NCBI RefSeq assembly: GCF_009870785.1
Contig: NZ_WTWX01000021.1
Span: forward strand, 1-63,794
Length of the DNA stretch: 63,794 bases
Source: Paenibacillus sp. An7
Lineage (GTDB): Bacteria > Bacillota > Bacilli > Paenibacillales > Paenibacillaceae
Direction of reading: 5' to 3'
Positions within the stretch are counted from its first letter, which is position 1. Each line of letters begins with the position of its first letter. The notes beneath the pieces are model-generated. The model had not been told where the DNA came from. It worked only from the letters and a program-made list of their open reading frames with translations, and did no database searches. Below are positions 20,107 to 33,343 of this stretch, one piece after another. Made by a program: the position numbers and the translations under genes.

Positions 20107-20751
20107 GTGAGTGTTGACCTCAAAGATATCATGTTGTCCAAGTTTGATTACCTAAGTGATGAGGATATTGTCCAAGCCGTTCATGACAACGACAGTGAGG
20201 CACTAGAATACTTGATCAACAAGTATCGTAATTTTGTACGAGCCAAAGCAAGATCTTACTTTTTAATTGGTGCTGATAGAGAAGATATCATTCAAGAAGG
20301 AATGATTGGGCTGTACAAAGCGATACGTGATTTCAGAGGGGACAAGCTGGCATCATTTAAAGCATTTGCTGAGTTATGTATAACGAGGCAGATCATTACG
20401 GCTATAAAAACAGCGACTCGCCAGAAGCATATACCACTGAATTCGTATATTTCTCTGGATAAACCGATCTATGATGAAGAATCTGATCGCACTTTGATGG
20501 ATGTTATTTGTGGCACACAAGTAAGTGATCCAGAAGAACTTGTTATTAACCAGGAAGAATTTACTGGCTTAGAAGACAAAATGTCTGAGATTTTAAGTGA
20601 CTTGGAACGCAAAGTGCTTATGTTATACCTAGACGGAAGATCTTATCAGGAAATTGCTGTGGATCTCAACCGTCATGTGAAATCGATTGATAATGCATTA
20701 CAACGTGTAAAACGAAAACTTGAGAAATATCTAGAAGTAAGAGATAATTAG
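20107..20751 (+). CDS. sigH: RNA polymerase sigma-H factor
   Basis: 214 residues, close to the family length. SigH directs early stationary-phase and sporulation genes (kinA, spo0A, ftsAZ and others in Bacillus). Region 2 is nearly invariant (NFVRAKARSYFLIGADRED, IIQEGMIGLYKAIRDF), and region 4 is DLERKVLMLYLDGRSYQEIA through VKSIDNALQRVKRKL. The GTG at 20107 lies behind GGAGGGA with six-base spacing and gives the conserved start; the longer frame from 20017 overlaps the promoter and is rejected. Confidence 0.95.
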   Translation: MSVDLKDIMLSKFDYLSDEDIVQAVHDNDSEALEYLINKYRNFVRAKARSYFLIGADREDIIQEGMIGLYKAIRDFRGDKLASFKAFAELCITRQIITAIKTATRQKHIPLNSYISLDKPIYDEESDRTLMDVICGTQVSDPEELVINQEEFTGLEDKMSEILSDLERKVLMLYLDGRSYQEIAVDLNRHVKSIDNALQRVKRKLEKYLEVRDN

Positions 20752-20773
20752 ATTAACTCGTTTTCTGAAGAAG

Positions 20774-20800
20774 GACTCAGACTAGATCGAGTCTTTTTTT
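20774..20800 (+). terminator. sigH terminator
   Basis: GACTC (20774-20778) pairs with GAGTC (20789-20793) across a 10-base loop, followed by T7. The stem is short but the position is right. Confidence 0.65.
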
Positions 20801-21048
20801 GTTGGAGAAGAGGAAGAGTGTTTAAAAAAAGCGGAATGATTCATACTGATAAACATTGACGTTTTCGATGGTACGCTCGATCGAAGCTGTCGAACATGAG
20901 ATGATGAATGTATATCATTTTATTTCATTCATTTTTCTGTCCGATATGCTACAGGTGTCAAGAACAGCTTTCTGAGAAAAAGTTAGACTTGAAGTAACAA
21001 ACTCTAGAAAAGGGTATTTTAGGCAGAGATTAAAGCCTATTCTTCGAT

Positions 21049-21077
21049 TGACATGAATATACCCTTGTGATAAAGTG
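21049..21077 (+). promoter_or_regulatory. Sigma-A promoter of rpmG-secE-nusG
   Basis: TTGACA (21049-21054), 17-base spacer, TAAAGT (21072-21077), about 90 bases before rpmG. Confidence 0.7.
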
Positions 21078-21166
21078 TTTTAGGTAGGCCTAAATTCGCG
21101 CTATATTTTTTAGGAACCAATTTAGAGACTCTGATAATGTTCGGATGTCTTCGGGAGGTGCACATC

Positions 21167-21316
21167 ATGCGGGTAATTATTACTTTGGCTTGTACCAATT
21201 GCAAACAAAGAAATTACACAACGACTAAAAACAAGCGTAATCACCCCGACCGCATGGAGATGAAGAAATTTTGCAAGTTTTGTAACGAGCAGACTTCTCA
21301 TCGCGAAACCAGATAG
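21167..21316 (+). CDS. rpmG: 50S ribosomal protein L33, zinc-binding form
   Basis: 49 residues, [19 protein letters not shown] through [16 protein letters not shown]. Two CXXC pairs (CTNC, CKFC) mark the zinc-containing paralogue, which in B. subtilis is replaced by a zinc-free copy under zinc limitation. GGGAGGTG precedes the ATG. It is followed by secE after 21 bases in the conserved rpmG-secE-nusG order. Confidence 0.95.
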   Translation: MRVIITLACTNCKQRNYTTTKNKRNHPDRMEMKKFCKFCNEQTSHRETR

Positions 21317-21337
21317 TTATTTGGAGGTGTAGTCGGC

Positions 21338-21529
21338 GTGAAACGTAGTTTCAAGTCTCTGTTTTCCTTTTTCTCAGAAAGCTGGGCAGAGCTCAAAAAG
21401 GTTCGCTGGCCTAATCGTAAAGAGTTAACTAACTACACCCTTATTGTTTTGGGGACGGTTATTGTTATTACGCTTTATTTTTGGGTGCTTGACATCGGTA
21501 TTTCCGCTGTGATTGAAGCGATAATTTAA
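21338..21529 (+). CDS. secE: Preprotein translocase subunit SecE
   Basis: 63 residues, the short single-span SecE of Gram-positives. The conserved amphipathic segment SWAELKKVRWPNRKELTNYT precedes one membrane helix (about 33-55). It clamps SecY in the SecYEG channel. The GTG start has TTGGAGGTG upstream. Confidence 0.95.
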   Translation: MKRSFKSLFSFFSESWAELKKVRWPNRKELTNYTLIVLGTVIVITLYFWVLDIGISAVIEAII

Positions 21530-21551
21530 GAAGGGTCCCAGGTGGCTTGAT

Positions 21552-22085
21552 ATGGAAAAAAGATGGTATGTCGTTCATACCTATTCAGGGTATGAGAACA
21601 AAGTCAAAGCCAATTTGGAAAAACGCGTAGAGTCCATGGGCATGGAGGACAAAATATTCCGTGTTCTTGTTCCAATGGAAGAAGAAGTGGTAAATAAAGA
21701 CGGTAAGACAAAAACTGTCATGCGTAAAATTTACCCCGGATATGTCCTTGTTGAGATGGTTCAAACTGATGATTCTTGGTATGTTGTTCGCAACACTCCG
21801 GGAGTTACTGGTTTTGTTGGATCAACAGGATCTGGTTCGAAGCCCACGCCACTATTGCCGGATGAAGTTGAACAGATTCTGAAGCATATGGGTGTTGTGG
21901 AGCCAAAACCGAAGATTGAATTCGATATTAAGGAATCCGTACGAATTAAAGTTGGTCCTTTTGCGAATTTTGTGGGCTCCGTGGAAGAAATATTGGCTGA
22001 GAAGAGTAAGTTGAAAGTTCACGTCAACATGTTTGGACGGGAAACCCCGCTTGAGCTAGATTATACTCAAGTGGAAAAATTATAG
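21552..22085 (+). CDS. nusG: Transcription termination/antitermination factor NusG
   Basis: 177 residues. NGN domain (about 1-115; starts EKRWYVVHTYSGYENKVKAN) followed by a C-terminal KOW domain (about 125-177; VKVGPFANF-VGSVEEI type). It binds RNA polymerase beta' and supports elongation, pausing and rRNA antitermination. Start ATG 22 bases after secE. Confidence 0.96.
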   Translation: MEKRWYVVHTYSGYENKVKANLEKRVESMGMEDKIFRVLVPMEEEVVNKDGKTKTVMRKIYPGYVLVEMVQTDDSWYVVRNTPGVTGFVGSTGSGSKPTPLLPDEVEQILKHMGVVEPKPKIEFDIKESVRIKVGPFANFVGSVEEILAEKSKLKVHVNMFGRETPLELDYTQVEKL

Positions 22086-22158
22086 AGCGCAAGCTTCATG
22101 GTTTCTGTGGGAGGGCTACATGCTCGCTAACCACTATTGATGCAAGGAGGTGTCTTAC

Positions 22159-22584
22159 ATGGCTAAAAAGGTAATGAAAATGGTAAAACTGCAAATTCCT
22201 GCAGGTAAAGCAAACCCAGCACCACCAGTAGGTCCAGCATTGGGTCAAGCAGGTGTCAACATCATGGCATTCTGTAAAGAATTTAATGCTCGTACTGCTG
22301 ATCAAGCAGGTTTGATTATTCCAGTTGAAATTACGGTGTTTGAAGATCGTTCTTTCACATTTATCACTAAAACTCCACCGGCAGCAGTATTGCTTAAAGT
22401 AGCTGCTAAACTTGAAAAAGGATCCGGTGAGCCGAACACGAAAAAAGTCGCGACTGTAAAACGTGACGCTGTTCGTCAAATTGCTGAGCAAAAAATGCCT
22501 GACCTAAACGCTGCGAACGTTGAGTCCGCAATGCGCATGGTAGAGGGTACTGCTCGCAGCATGGGTATCACCATCGAAGACTAA
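22159..22584 (+). CDS. rplK: 50S ribosomal protein L11
   Basis: 141 residues. L11 forms the GTPase-associated centre with 23S H43/44. The proline-rich N-terminal segment [20 protein letters not shown] and the C-terminal rRNA-binding domain are intact. The ATG at 22159 follows AAGGAGGTG; the GTG three codons earlier lies in the ribosome binding site. Confidence 0.96.
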   Translation: MAKKVMKMVKLQIPAGKANPAPPVGPALGQAGVNIMAFCKEFNARTADQAGLIIPVEITVFEDRSFTFITKTPPAAVLLKVAAKLEKGSGEPNTKKVATVKRDAVRQIAEQKMPDLNAANVESAMRMVEGTARSMGITIED

Positions 22585-22598
22585 TTATAAGTGTTCGT

Positions 22599-22623
22599 AC
22601 ACAGGCTGATTCGCAGCCTGTGT
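22599..22623 (+). promoter_or_regulatory. Intercistronic stem-loop between rplK and rplA
   Basis: A perfect 10-bp inverted repeat ACACAGGCTG / CAGCCTGTGT with loop ATTCG. No T-run follows, and the rplA ribosome binding site starts about 30 bases later. It could be an RNase or protein-binding site in the rplK-rplA mRNA. Confidence 0.55.
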
Positions 22624-22666
22624 TGTGGGAGGTATATCCGCTAAAACCACAAAGGAGGAAAAAAAC

Positions 22667-23359
22667 ATGGCTAAACATGGTAAGAAGTATGTTGAAGCTG
22701 CTAAGCTGATTGACAGCGAAGCAAGCTACGAGCCTTTGGAAGCTGTAGAGCTTGTCAAAAAGGCAGCTACTGCTAAATTCGATGAAACAATCGAAGTTGC
22801 AGTACGTTTGGGCGTAGACCCTCGTAAACAAGACCAAGCCGTTCGTGGTGTTGTTGTCTTGCCGCATGGTACAGGTAAAACACAACGCGTATTGGTATTT
22901 GCAAAAGGTGAAAAAGCGAAAGAGGCGGAAGCAGCTGGAGCAGACTACGTTGGAGATCAAGATATGATCACAAAAATCCAACAAGGTTGGTTCGAGTTTG
23001 ATGTCTGCGTAGCTACACCTGACATGATGAGTGAAGTAGGTAAATTGGGTCGTCTGCTCGGTGGTAAAGGTCTTATGCCTAACCCGAAAGCTGGTACGGT
23101 TACTTTTGATGTTACTAAAGCTGTTCAAGAAATTAAAGCTGGTAAAATCGAGTATCGTCTGGATCGTGCGGGACAAATTCATGCGCCAATCGGTAAAGCT
23201 TCTTTCACTGCTGAGCAGTTGAATGAAAACCTGAAAGCTTTGGTTGAAGCACTTAACCGTGCGAAACCAGCTGCTGCAAAAGGTGTTTACCTGAAAAACA
23301 TCAGTATGTCCTCCACAATGGGACCTGGTGCGCGTGTGAACACAGCTTCTTTCAAATAA
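22667..23359 (+). CDS. rplA: 50S ribosomal protein L1
   Basis: 230 residues. L1 forms the mobile L1 stalk at the E site and in many bacteria represses its own rplK-rplA mRNA. The typical C-terminal [20 protein letters not shown] is present. The ATG follows AAAGGAGG; an upstream in-frame ATG/GTG region lies in the intercistronic hairpin area and is rejected. Confidence 0.96.
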   Translation: MAKHGKKYVEAAKLIDSEASYEPLEAVELVKKAATAKFDETIEVAVRLGVDPRKQDQAVRGVVVLPHGTGKTQRVLVFAKGEKAKEAEAAGADYVGDQDMITKIQQGWFEFDVCVATPDMMSEVGKLGRLLGGKGLMPNPKAGTVTFDVTKAVQEIKAGKIEYRLDRAGQIHAPIGKASFTAEQLNENLKALVEALNRAKPAAAKGVYLKNISMSSTMGPGARVNTASFK

Positions 23360-23369
23360 TAAATTCCAG

Positions 23370-23399
23370 TTGACTTATGTCATCTGAATCTGTTATTCT
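23370..23399 (+). promoter_or_regulatory. Internal promoter before rplJ-rplL
   Basis: TTGACT (23370-23375), 18-base spacer, TATTCT (23394-23399), placed directly before the L10 leader. Confidence 0.6.
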
Positions 23400-23580
23400 G
23401 ATAAAGTTGTTTAGTCCTTGTGACTGACCATTAAATTCGAATATGCTTACCGTAGACAGTAGGTGCTGTAGCAAGCTTAATTTCCTACCGAGGTGTGATG
23501 ATAGAACGTATCATTTGAGTGTTTTGCTCAATATGACTTTATCAAGCCTTCGTGATTCTACGGAGGCTTTTCTTATGGAT
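23400..23580 (+). promoter_or_regulatory. Ribosomal protein L10 leader with attenuator hairpin
   Basis: The 384-base gap between rplA and rplJ carries the Firmicutes L10 leader. Its conserved core GTAGACAGTAGGTGC, then TTAATTTCCTACCGAGGTG, is at 23452-23495, with the pairing GTAGG/CCTAC. A terminator-like stem AAGCCTTCGT / ACGGAGGCTT (23544-23569) and T-rich tail follow. L10(L12)4 binding to the leader is known to favour attenuation and lower rplJL expression. Confidence 0.85.
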
Positions 23581-23743
23581 AAATGAATCGGGAATCGTAT
23601 TGCTTCCTGGTTCATGAATCTTACGGAAAATCTTCCGCGAATAAGCGGTTTTTACAGCCCTAATCTTTCAATGATTGAGAAGGTGCTGGATGCAGGGCAG
23701 TCTTCTGGCTGATCTGCAAGAAATCTATCAGGAGGTGTACAAT

Positions 23744-24247
23744 TTGGCAAACGCAAAAGTGATCCAAGCAAAACAAGAAGCGGTTGATGTAGTAACAGCT
23801 AAATTGCGCGAAAGTGCAACTACTGTTGTAGCTGACTACCGTGGTCTAAACGTTTCCCAAGTAACTGAGCTGCGTAAACAGCTTCGTGATGCGGGAATCG
23901 AATTCCAAGTACTGAAAAACACATTGCTTCGCCGTGCAACTGCGGCTGCTGAGCTGTCTGAACTTGATGAAGTTCTTACTGGCCCTACTGCAATTGCATT
24001 CAGTACTGATGATGTTGTTGCTCCAGCCAAAATTTTGAATGACTTCGCTAAGAAAAACGAAGCTTTGAAAATTAAAGGTGGGGTAGTTGAAGGTCGTGTA
24101 GTTAGTGTTGAAGAAGTTCAAGCACTTGCAGAGCTTCCTTCACGCGAAGGTCTTCTTTCTATGCTCCTCAGCGTGCTTCAAGCACCTGTACGCAACTTCG
24201 CCCTTGCGGTTAAAGCAGTTAGCGAAAAAGAAGAGCAAGGCGCTTAA
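23744..24247 (+). CDS. rplJ: 50S ribosomal protein L10
   Basis: 167 residues. L10 anchors the L7/L12 dimers on the stalk. N-terminal rRNA-binding domain with [20 protein letters not shown] and a C-terminal helix that recruits L12. The TTG at 23744 is selected: AGGAGGTG lies six bases upstream and it yields [11 protein letters not shown]; the longer ATG frame from 23675 would translate through that site. Confidence 0.93.
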   Translation: MANAKVIQAKQEAVDVVTAKLRESATTVVADYRGLNVSQVTELRKQLRDAGIEFQVLKNTLLRRATAAAELSELDEVLTGPTAIAFSTDDVVAPAKILNDFAKKNEALKIKGGVVEGRVVSVEEVQALAELPSREGLLSMLLSVLQAPVRNFALAVKAVSEKEEQGA

Positions 24248-24303
24248 TTTTTTTGAATGAACAAGCAATATAAAATACTAATTAAAATAATGGAGGTTCA
24301 ACC

Positions 24304-24669
24304 ATGAGTAAAGAGCAAATCTTGGAAGCAATCAAAGGTATGACTGTATTGGAACTGAACGATCTTGTTAAAGCAATCGAAGAAGAATTTGGCGTAACTG
24401 CTGCAGCTCCTGTAGCTGTTATGGGTGGCGCTGCTGGCGGTGCTGAAGCTGCTGAGCAAACAGAATTTGATGTAATCCTTACATCTGCTGGTGCTTCCAA
24501 AATCAACGTAATCAAAGCAGTTCGCGAAATCACTGGTCTTGGCTTGAAAGAAGCTAAAGAAGTAGTAGACAACGCTCCTAAAGCTTTGAAAGAAAAAGTA
24601 AGCAAAGAAGAAGCTGAAACAGTTAAAGCTAAACTTGAAGAAGTTGGCGCTTCTGTTGAATTGAAATAG
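24304..24669 (+). CDS. rplL: 50S ribosomal protein L7/L12
   Basis: 121 residues. N-terminal dimerisation helices ([20 protein letters not shown]), an Ala/Gly-rich hinge at about 38-58, and the factor-binding C-terminal domain ([20 protein letters not shown]). TGGAGG precedes the ATG. A strong terminator follows, closing the unit. Confidence 0.97.
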   Translation: MSKEQILEAIKGMTVLELNDLVKAIEEEFGVTAAAPVAVMGGAAGGAEAAEQTEFDVILTSAGASKINVIKAVREITGLGLKEAKEVVDNAPKALKEKVSKEEAETVKAKLEEVGASVELK

Positions 24670-24705
24670 TCCATTTCACTATTTAAGTGAATAGGAAAAT
24701 TAACA

Positions 24706-24741
24706 TACAAACCCCTTGAAGCAATCAAGGGGTTTGTTGTT
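24706..24741 (+). terminator. rplJL terminator
   Basis: CAAACCCCTTGA (24708-24719) pairs with TCAAGGGGTTTG (24725-24736) in a 12-bp perfect stem; the tail is TTGTTGTTAT, short of a clean T-run. Confidence 0.8.
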
Positions 24742-24826
24742 ATGAAGGGGCATGATTGGTAATAATTGAAGATACTCGGTATCTTTTATTATGCTAATGT
24801 ACTTTGTAGAGAAGGGGTTTTGTATC

Positions 24827-25426
24827 ATGTCCGATCACTACTATTCCAGTAAGCCTGAAACTGCTCATGATCGGCAGATGCTTTCAGTAGATTTGAGAGG
24901 TTTTTCACTAAAACTGACAAGTGATGCTGGAGTTTTTTCGAAGAATGGTGTGGATTATGGTAGTCGGGTCCTGATAAATGCAATGGATTTGACAGGTGCC
25001 AAAGCAATTCTTGATGTTGGTTGTGGGTACGGTCCAATCGGTATTACGGCAGCAAAACTTGTTCCGGATGCGATTGTGACCATGCTTGATATTAATGAAA
25101 GAGCTGTTGAACTTGCCAGACACAATGCCATTCAAAATCAAGTGAATAGTAATACGGTGATTAAACAAAGCGATCGTCTTGAAGCGGTGCGGCATCAAAT
25201 GTTTGATGTCATTCTGACGAATCCACCGATTCGAGCAGGTAAAGAGATCGTGCATTCTATTTTTGAACAGGCATATGAGCAGCTTAGAGTTGGAGGATCT
25301 CTGTGGATTGTGATACAGAAGAAACAGGGCGCGCCTTCAGCAAAAGAAAAGCTTTCTTCAATGTTCAAATATGTAGAGGAAGTTACCAAAGACAAAGGAT
25401 ATCGGATCTTCAGAGCGGAGAAATAA
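24827..25426 (+). CDS. RsmC/YbxB-like rRNA guanine-N2 methyltransferase
   Basis: 199 residues. Class I SAM-dependent methyltransferase with motif I DVGCGYGPIG (63-72) and the catalytic NPPIRAG (132-138), the NPPF-like motif of RsmC/RlmG enzymes that make m2G in rRNA. It corresponds to the single-domain YbxB found between rplL and rpoB in Bacillus. The ATG at 24827 has AAGGGG upstream; an upstream frame start at 24791 lacks one. A small hairpin AGATAC-TCG-GTATCT at 24770-24784 precedes it. Confidence 0.88.
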   Translation: MSDHYYSSKPETAHDRQMLSVDLRGFSLKLTSDAGVFSKNGVDYGSRVLINAMDLTGAKAILDVGCGYGPIGITAAKLVPDAIVTMLDINERAVELARHNAIQNQVNSNTVIKQSDRLEAVRHQMFDVILTNPPIRAGKEIVHSIFEQAYEQLRVGGSLWIVIQKKQGAPSAKEKLSSMFKYVEEVTKDKGYRIFRAEK

Positions 25427-25445
25427 CCAAGAGATGGCAAGTATA

Positions 25446-25605
25446 TAATTGCAAAAAAATGCAATTAAACTATTGACTTGACAAATCAGTTATGGTATTC
25501 TTAGTGAATGTCAGTATTAAGATGCCCTACTTAGCTTTAGTTTGTGAAAATGTCAATCTTTTTTTCGCCTTTTTTGGCATATTTCTGTGCAGATCGGCGT
25601 ATAAT
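25446..25605 (+). promoter_or_regulatory. rpoB promoter region
   Basis: The 410-base gap before rpoB holds a perfect inverted repeat TAATTGCA-A6-TGCAATTA (25446-25467), then TTGACT (25473-25478), 17 bases, TATTCT (25496-25501). A second TATAAT at 25600-25605 has only a distant -35 candidate (TTGGCA, 20-base spacing). The rest is an AT-rich leader with possible long-range pairing CTCTGTT (25732-25738) / AACAGAG (25779-25785). No gene is visible. Confidence 0.65.
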
Positions 25606-25836
25606 ATGTACATTTTGGGCAAACTATATGTAAGTGGGTTTTTCTGGGATGAAGAGGACATCCACTAATCAAGTTGCTCTTTTATCGAAAAAAATTCGAA
25701 TTAAGGGCTTTTCTTTATTTGTGGATATGCAGCTCTGTTAACAGATAATCTTGTTATGAGTTCCATTATAAGGTTACAAACAGAGGTTCGCAACGAAATT
25801 TTTAAAAGTGAGTAGACATTGAGGGGTGAGTTTAAG

Positions 25837-29388
<3,552 letters not shown>

Positions 29389-29442
29389 TTTATTAAAGTC
29401 ATTGTCATTTGTCTCAATACCGGAATTTTCATCAGGCTCTAC

Positions 29443-29477
29443 TCCCCTTTGGCAGTCATCGCGATGGCTAGAGGGGA
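29443..29477 (+). promoter_or_regulatory. Intercistronic stem-loop between rpoB and rpoC
   Basis: TCCCCT (29443-29448) pairs with AGGGGA (29472-29477), enclosing AGTCATC (29454-29460) / GATGGCT (29463-29469). There is no T-run. It probably folds in the rpoBC mRNA; function unknown. Confidence 0.45.
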
Positions 29478-29518
29478 AAGAACCTAGAATTTAGGACTTG
29501 GTTAAGGAGGGTTGCTCC

Positions 29519-32500
29519 TTGTTGGACGTAAACAATTTCGAATATATGAAAATCGGGCTTGCATCGCCGGAAAAAATTCGCTCTTGGTCCCGCGGAGAAG
29601 TGAAAAAGCCGGAGACGATTAACTATCGTACGTTGAAGCCGGAAAAAGAAGGTCTGTTCTGCGAGAAAATTTTTGGTCCTACAAAGGACTGGGAATGTCA
29701 CTGTGGTAAATACAAACGTGTACGTTATAAAGGCGTAGTTTGTGACCGTTGTGGTGTTGAAGTAACTCGCGCTAAAGTGCGTCGCGAACGCATGGGGCAT
29801 ATTGAACTGGCAGCTCCGGTTTCACATATCTGGTATTTCAAAGGCATTCCGAGCCGCATGGGTCTGGCTCTAGATATGTCTCCGAGATCTTTGGAAGAGA
29901 TCATCTATTTTGCATCATATGTTGTTACTGATCCAGGTGAAACTCCACTGGAAAGAAAACAACTTTTGTCCGAAAAAGAATATCGTAGCTACCGTGAAAA
30001 ATACGGTTACGGATTCCATGCAGGCATGGGTGCAGAAGCAGTTAAAAAACTACTTCAAGATCTTGATATTGAAAAAGAACTTGAATTCTTGAAGGAAGAG
30101 CTTCGTACTGCTCAAGGACAACGTCGTAATCGTGCGATTAAACGCCTTGAAGTAATTGAAGCTTTCCGTAATTCTGGCAATAAGCCAGACTGGATGATCA
30201 TGGATGTACTTCCGGTCATTCCTCCTGAGCTTCGTCCAATGGTTCAGCTCGATGGTGGACGTTTTGCAACGTCAGACTTGAATGATCTGTACCGTCGTGT
30301 TATTAACCGTAATAACCGTTTGAAACGCCTTTTGGATCTTGGTGCTCCTGATATTATCGTTCAAAACGAAAAACGGATGCTTCAAGAAGCAGTGGATGCT
30401 CTTATCGATAATGGCCGTCGTGGTCGTCCGGTAACAGGTCCTGGTAACCGCCCTTTGAAATCTCTCAGCCATATGCTAAAAGGTAAACAAGGTCGTTTCC
30501 GTCAGAACTTGCTCGGTAAACGTGTTGACTATTCTGGTCGTTCCGTTATCGTTGTAGGTCCTTACCTGAAAATGTATCAATGTGGTCTTCCAAAAGATAT
30601 GGCACTTGAATTGTTTAAACCTTTTGTTATGAAAGAACTCGTGAACAAAGGTCTTGCTCACAATATCAAGAGTGCAAAACGTAAAGTTGAGCGCGTAAGT
30701 CCGGAAGTATGGGACGTTCTTGAAGAAGTAATTAAAGAACATCCAGTATTACTTAACCGTGCACCGACTCTTCACAGACTTGGTATTCAAGCATTCGAAC
30801 CAATTCTTGTAGAAGGTAAAGCTATTCGTTTGCATCCGCTCGTATGTACGGCCTATAACGCCGACTTTGACGGTGACCAAATGGCAGTTCACGTACCTTT
30901 GTCAGCTGAAGCGCAAGCTGAAGCACGTCTTTTGATGCTTGCAGCAGGTAACATCTTGAACCCTAAAGATGGTAAGCCGGTTGTAACTCCATCTCAGGAT
31001 ATGGTCCTGGGCTCTTTCTATCTGACTATGGATAATAAAGAGGAAAAAGGAACAGGTATGATTCTGCGTACGGTTAACGAAGCAGTATCTGCTTACCAAC
31101 GTGGATCCGCTGGTCTTCATGCTCGTGTTGCTATTCCAGTTAAAGCTCTGAATAAAACAAGTTTTACAGAAAAACAACAAGAAGCAATGATGATTACAAC
31201 GATCGGTAAGATTATCTTTAACGAGATTTTCCCTAGCAGTTTCCCTTATATTAATGATGCAACTCGTGCAAACCTTATCCAAGGTACACCTGAGTTTTCA
31301 TTTGTATATGAGAAAGGTGCTAACTTGCAGGAAGCAATCATGAATGCACCTCAAACCAATGGTGTTGGTAAAGAGTATCTTGGTCACATCATTGCACGTT
31401 GTTTTGAGGTTTATCATACAACAAGAACATCTGTTATTTTGGATAAAATCAAGCAACTTGGTTTCACATACTCGACTCGTGCAGGGGTTACTGTTGGTGT
31501 ATCTGACGTTATCATTCCTGAAGAGAAGTATGAGATTCTTCGTGTATCTGATGAGAAAGTTGCTGTCGTTACGAATCAGTATCGTCGCGGACTTATCACA
31601 AACGAAGAACGTTATGACCGCGTAATTGATATCTGGTCCAAAGCAAAAGATGAAATTACTGATATCCTTATGAAATCCATGGATCGCTTTAACTCCATTA
31701 TGCTTATGGTGGACTCTAAAGCCCGTGGTAACAAATCACAGATCACTCAGCTGGGCGGTATGCGTGGACTGATGGCCAACCCATCTGGACGTATTATCGA
31801 GCTCCCAATCAAATCGAACTTCCGTGAAGGTCTGACAGTACTCGAGTACTTCTTGTCCACTCACGGTGCGCGTAAAGGTCTTGCCGATACAGCGCTTCGT
31901 ACGGCTGACTCCGGTTACCTGACTCGTCGTCTGGTAGACGTAGCGCAAGATGTTATTGTTCGAGAAGATGACTGTGGAACGGACAAAGGATTTACGGTTA
32001 GCCGTATTCAAGATGGTAAAGAGGTTATCGAGGATCTATACGATCGTATCGAAGGCCGTTACTGTTTCCAAACCGTTCGTCACCCAGAAACGGGAGAAGT
32101 TATCGCTAATCGTAATGAGCTAATTGATTCGGATAAAGCGGAAGCGATTGTCGCTGCCGGTGTTCAAAAGTTGCAGATTCGTTCTGTGCTTAGTTGTCGT
32201 GCACGTCATGGCGTCTGCAAGAAATGTTACGGACGTAACCTGGCAACAGGTAAACATGTAGAGATTGGTGAAGCAGTTGGTATTATCGCTGCTCAATCCA
32301 TCGGTGAACCAGGAACACAGCTTACAATGCGTACGTTCCATACCGGTGGTGTTGCTGGAGACGATATTACACAAGGTCTTCCGCGTATCCAAGAGCTCTT
32401 TGAGGCGCGTAATCCTAAAGGTCAAGCAACAATCAGTGAAATTGATGGTGTTGTTAAAGAAATCCGTGAAGCAAAAGACCGCCGTGAAATTGAAATCCAA

Positions 32501-33133
32501 GGGGAAGCAGAAACGAAAGTATATGCTGTTACCTACGGATCCCGCCTGCGCGTAAGTGAAGGTATGGAAATTGAAGCAGGCGACGAGCTTACAGACGGTT
32601 CTATTGACCCGAAAGAAATGCTTCGAATCAAAGGTGTTCGTGGAGTTCAAAACTATATCTTGCAAGAAGTACAACGCGTATATCGTAACCAAGGTGTAGA
32701 AATTAACGACAAACACGTTGAAGTTATGATTCGTCAAATGCTTCGCAAGATCCGTATTGTGGATGCAGGAGATACAACGTTGCTTCCTGGATCTTTCGTG
32801 GACACTCATGAATACGAAGCAGCAAATAAAGATGCGATTCTTAGTGACAAGGAACCTGCTGTGGCTAAACCAGTGCTTCTTGGTATTACCAAAGCGTCCC
32901 TTGAAACGGATTCATTCTTGTCTGCAGCTTCCTTCCAAGAGACGACACGTGTCTTAACTGATGCTGCTATCAAAGGTAAAGTCGACCAACTTCTTGGTTT
33001 GAAAGAGAATGTAATTCTTGGTAAGTTGATTCCGGCTGGTACTGGTATGAATCGTTACCGCAGTGTGAAATTGTCACAACCGGAAGATGGCGAAACGAAC
33101 CTAGAAGCTCTTGAAACAGTTTCAGTAGACTAG
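29519..33133 (+). CDS. rpoC: RNA polymerase beta' subunit
   Basis: 1204 residues. The N-terminal zinc ribbon C60, C62, C75, C78, the catalytic Mg motif NADFDGD (447-453) and the bridge-helix/trigger-loop region ([44 protein letters not shown] split over the trigger loop) are intact. The TTG at 29519 is chosen: AAGGAGG ends eight bases before it and it gives [10 protein letters not shown] as in B. subtilis. A 16-bp inverted repeat follows the gene. Confidence 0.97.
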   Translation: MLDVNNFEYMKIGLASPEKIRSWSRGEVKKPETINYRTLKPEKEGLFCEKIFGPTKDWECHCGKYKRVRYKGVVCDRCGVEVTRAKVRRERMGHIELAAPVSHIWYFKGIPSRMGLALDMSPRSLEEIIYFASYVVTDPGETPLERKQLLSEKEYRSYREKYGYGFHAGMGAEAVKKLLQDLDIEKELEFLKEELRTAQGQRRNRAIKRLEVIEAFRNSGNKPDWMIMDVLPVIPPELRPMVQLDGGRFATSDLNDLYRRVINRNNRLKRLLDLGAPDIIVQNEKRMLQEAVDALIDNGRRGRPVTGPGNRPLKSLSHMLKGKQGRFRQNLLGKRVDYSGRSVIVVGPYLKMYQCGLPKDMALELFKPFVMKELVNKGLAHNIKSAKRKVERVSPEVWDVLEEVIKEHPVLLNRAPTLHRLGIQAFEPILVEGKAIRLHPLVCTAYNADFDGDQMAVHVPLSAEAQAEARLLMLAAGNILNPKDGKPVVTPSQDMVLGSFYLTMDNKEEKGTGMILRTVNEAVSAYQRGSAGLHARVAIPVKALNKTSFTEKQQEAMMITTIGKIIFNEIFPSSFPYINDATRANLIQGTPEFSFVYEKGANLQEAIMNAPQTNGVGKEYLGHIIARCFEVYHTTRTSVILDKIKQLGFTYSTRAGVTVGVSDVIIPEEKYEILRVSDEKVAVVTNQYRRGLITNEERYDRVIDIWSKAKDEITDILMKSMDRFNSIMLMVDSKARGNKSQITQLGGMRGLMANPSGRIIELPIKSNFREGLTVLEYFLSTHGARKGLADTALRTADSGYLTRRLVDVAQDVIVREDDCGTDKGFTVSRIQDGKEVIEDLYDRIEGRYCFQTVRHPETGEVIANRNELIDSDKAEAIVAAGVQKLQIRSVLSCRARHGVCKKCYGRNLATGKHVEIGEAVGIIAAQSIGEPGTQLTMRTFHTGGVAGDDITQGLPRIQELFEARNPKGQATISEIDGVVKEIREAKDRREIEIQGEAETKVYAVTYGSRLRVSEGMEIEAGDELTDGSIDPKEMLRIKGVRGVQNYILQEVQRVYRNQGVEINDKHVEVMIRQMLRKIRIVDAGDTTLLPGSFVDTHEYEAANKDAILSDKEPAVAKPVLLGITKASLETDSFLSAASFQETTRVLTDAAIKGKVDQLLGLKENVILGKLIPAGTGMNRYRSVKLSQPEDGETNLEALETVSVD

Positions 33134-33189
33134 TAACACTACTTTGGAGTCTGTACAGGACACCAAATTCGGCTTGTCCGTACCAATTG

Positions 33190-33225
33190 TATATTCAGAG
33201 GAGATCAGTATCTCCTCTGAATATA
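33190..33225 (+). promoter_or_regulatory. 16-bp perfect inverted repeat after rpoC
   Basis: TATATTCAGAGGAGAT (33190-33205) and ATCTCCTCTGAATATA (33210-33225) flank the tetraloop CAGT. No T-run follows, so it is not a standard intrinsic terminator. It lies 57 bases after the rpoC stop and 34 bases before the -35 of the next promoter. Confidence 0.7.
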
Positions 33226-33258
33226 ACAATTCCAATGCTTAGAATTTATATGAATCTC

Positions 33259-33288
33259 TTGACAACGAATGTCCCTAGGTGCTAATAT
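33259..33288 (+). promoter_or_regulatory. Sigma-A promoter of the rplGB-rpsL-rpsG-fusA-tuf operon
   Basis: TTGACA (33259-33264), 18-base spacer, TAATAT (33283-33288), about 56 bases before rplGB. Confidence 0.7.
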
Positions 33289-33343
33289 AGCAAAGGTGCA
33301 TGAGTAGTCACATGTTATCATGTCTTTTCGGAGGTATTGATAA

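Larger units (their letters stand above)
20752..21166 (+). other. 415-base intergenic region sigH-rpmG
   Basis: Apart from the sigH terminator and the rpmG promoter, I see only a weak hairpin ATGAATG (20904-20910) / CATTCAT (20926-20932) followed by T5, and no reading frame with a ribosome binding site. The stretch is AT-rich. Confidence 0.6.
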
